Positions 63,981 to 64,000 of a DNA stretch of 64,000 nt are shown here, one piece after another. Under the pieces are notes generated by a model, which saw only the letters and a list, made by a program, of their open reading frames with translations, did no database searches and had not been told where the DNA came from. Within the stretch, counting starts at the first letter, position 1; every line of letters starts with the position of its first letter. This stretch comes from Afipia sp. (GTDB lineage: Bacteria; Pseudomonadota; Alphaproteobacteria; Rhizobiales; Xanthobacteraceae). A program made the translations under genes and the position numbers. Where the stretch lies: positions 62,001 through 126,000 of the forward strand of contig JANINQ010000006.1 of the NCBI GenBank assembly GCA_024508675.1, read 5' to 3'.

Positions 63981-64000
63981 TCAGAACAGATCCAGTTGCT
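63981..64000 (-). CDS. 3' end of an upstream gene (partial, uncertain)
   Basis: Read leftward, the last codons spell QLDLF followed by a stop. This tail ending is seen in PA0069-type radical SAM proteins that, by recollection, often sit just upstream of rnhB in this group. Only six codons are visible, so this is tentative. Confidence 0.3.

Noticed and set aside
1-64000. CRISPR arrays, prophage or insertion sequences
   Set aside because: No regularly spaced direct repeats and no transposase, integrase or phage structural proteins were found; the repeats present are REP-like hairpins.

Overview
The window is a chromosomal stretch of a high-GC alphaproteobacterium, most likely a member of the Bradyrhizobium/Rhodopseudomonas/Afipia group (Nitrobacteraceae). 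The evidence is the family content (NadQ-type NAD regulator with nadABC, RibBX, DUF1236, DUF2147, TIGR02301, a decaprenyl-type polyprenyl diphosphate synthase) and several intergenic repeat families that I recall from these genomes. There are about 60 protein genes, one tRNA-Pro(CGG), no rRNA, and no sign of a prophage, transposase or CRISPR array.

Layout. 1-3.4 kb: divergent Ku (partial) and LigD, a two-component NHEJ system. 3.4-8.4 kb: CorA-type metal transporter, YkuD lipoprotein, extensin-like secreted protein, AlkK-type acyl-CoA ligase. 8.4-14.6 kb: DUF1499 protein, MBL hydrolase with glutaryl-CoA dehydrogenase, RibBX, KefB-like antiporter. 14.9-21.9 kb: DUF2147 protein, tRNA-Pro, TsaC, FAD-linked oxidoreductase, GNAT, NudK-like protein, HMCES/YedK protein, a second Nudix enzyme and small conserved proteins. 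21.9-22.6 kb: gene-poor, hairpin-rich repeat debris. 22.6-24.7 kb: an arsenic operon (arsR-arsI-arsC-aquaporin) behind two palindromic operators. 24.7-28.9 kb: dihydroorotase-like protein, then a coupled ygfZ-tag-HD cluster and a small tyrosine phosphatase. 29.0-38.7 kb: NadQ-type regulator, DUF2339 membrane protein, AcuI-type reductase, and nadA-nadB-nadC preceded by two candidate NadQ sites. 38.7-39 kb: a small AT-rich islet. 39-44.8 kb: SleB hydrolase, PPDK, DUF3096 and DUF1236 proteins. 44.9-54.2 kb: an internally duplicated unknown protein, glyQS, SppA, TrmN6-like methyltransferase, DUF2007 protein, polyprenyl diphosphate synthase, IspE. 54.3-64 kb: TPR lipoprotein-like secreted protein, ETF-QO, an Fe-S-less family-4-like UDG, MFS and NCS2 permeases, a GT39-like membrane protein, RNase HII, and the last codons of a further gene.

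Functional threads. Genome maintenance is well represented: Ku/LigD, Tag, the UDG variant, HMCES and RNase HII. Fatty-acid and amino-acid oxidation genes (acyl-CoA ligase, glutaryl-CoA dehydrogenase, ETF-QO) would feed electrons to ubiquinone, whose side chain is made from IspE-derived isoprenoids by the polyprenyl synthase. NAD synthesis genes and their probable regulator lie 5 kb apart. The strongest items for follow-up are the NadQ gene with its visible operators, the pump-less arsenic operon with duplicated ArsR sites, the dihydroorotase with a Gln in the metal-binding HxH motif, the UDG lacking two Fe-S cysteines, and the structured repeat region at 22 kb.
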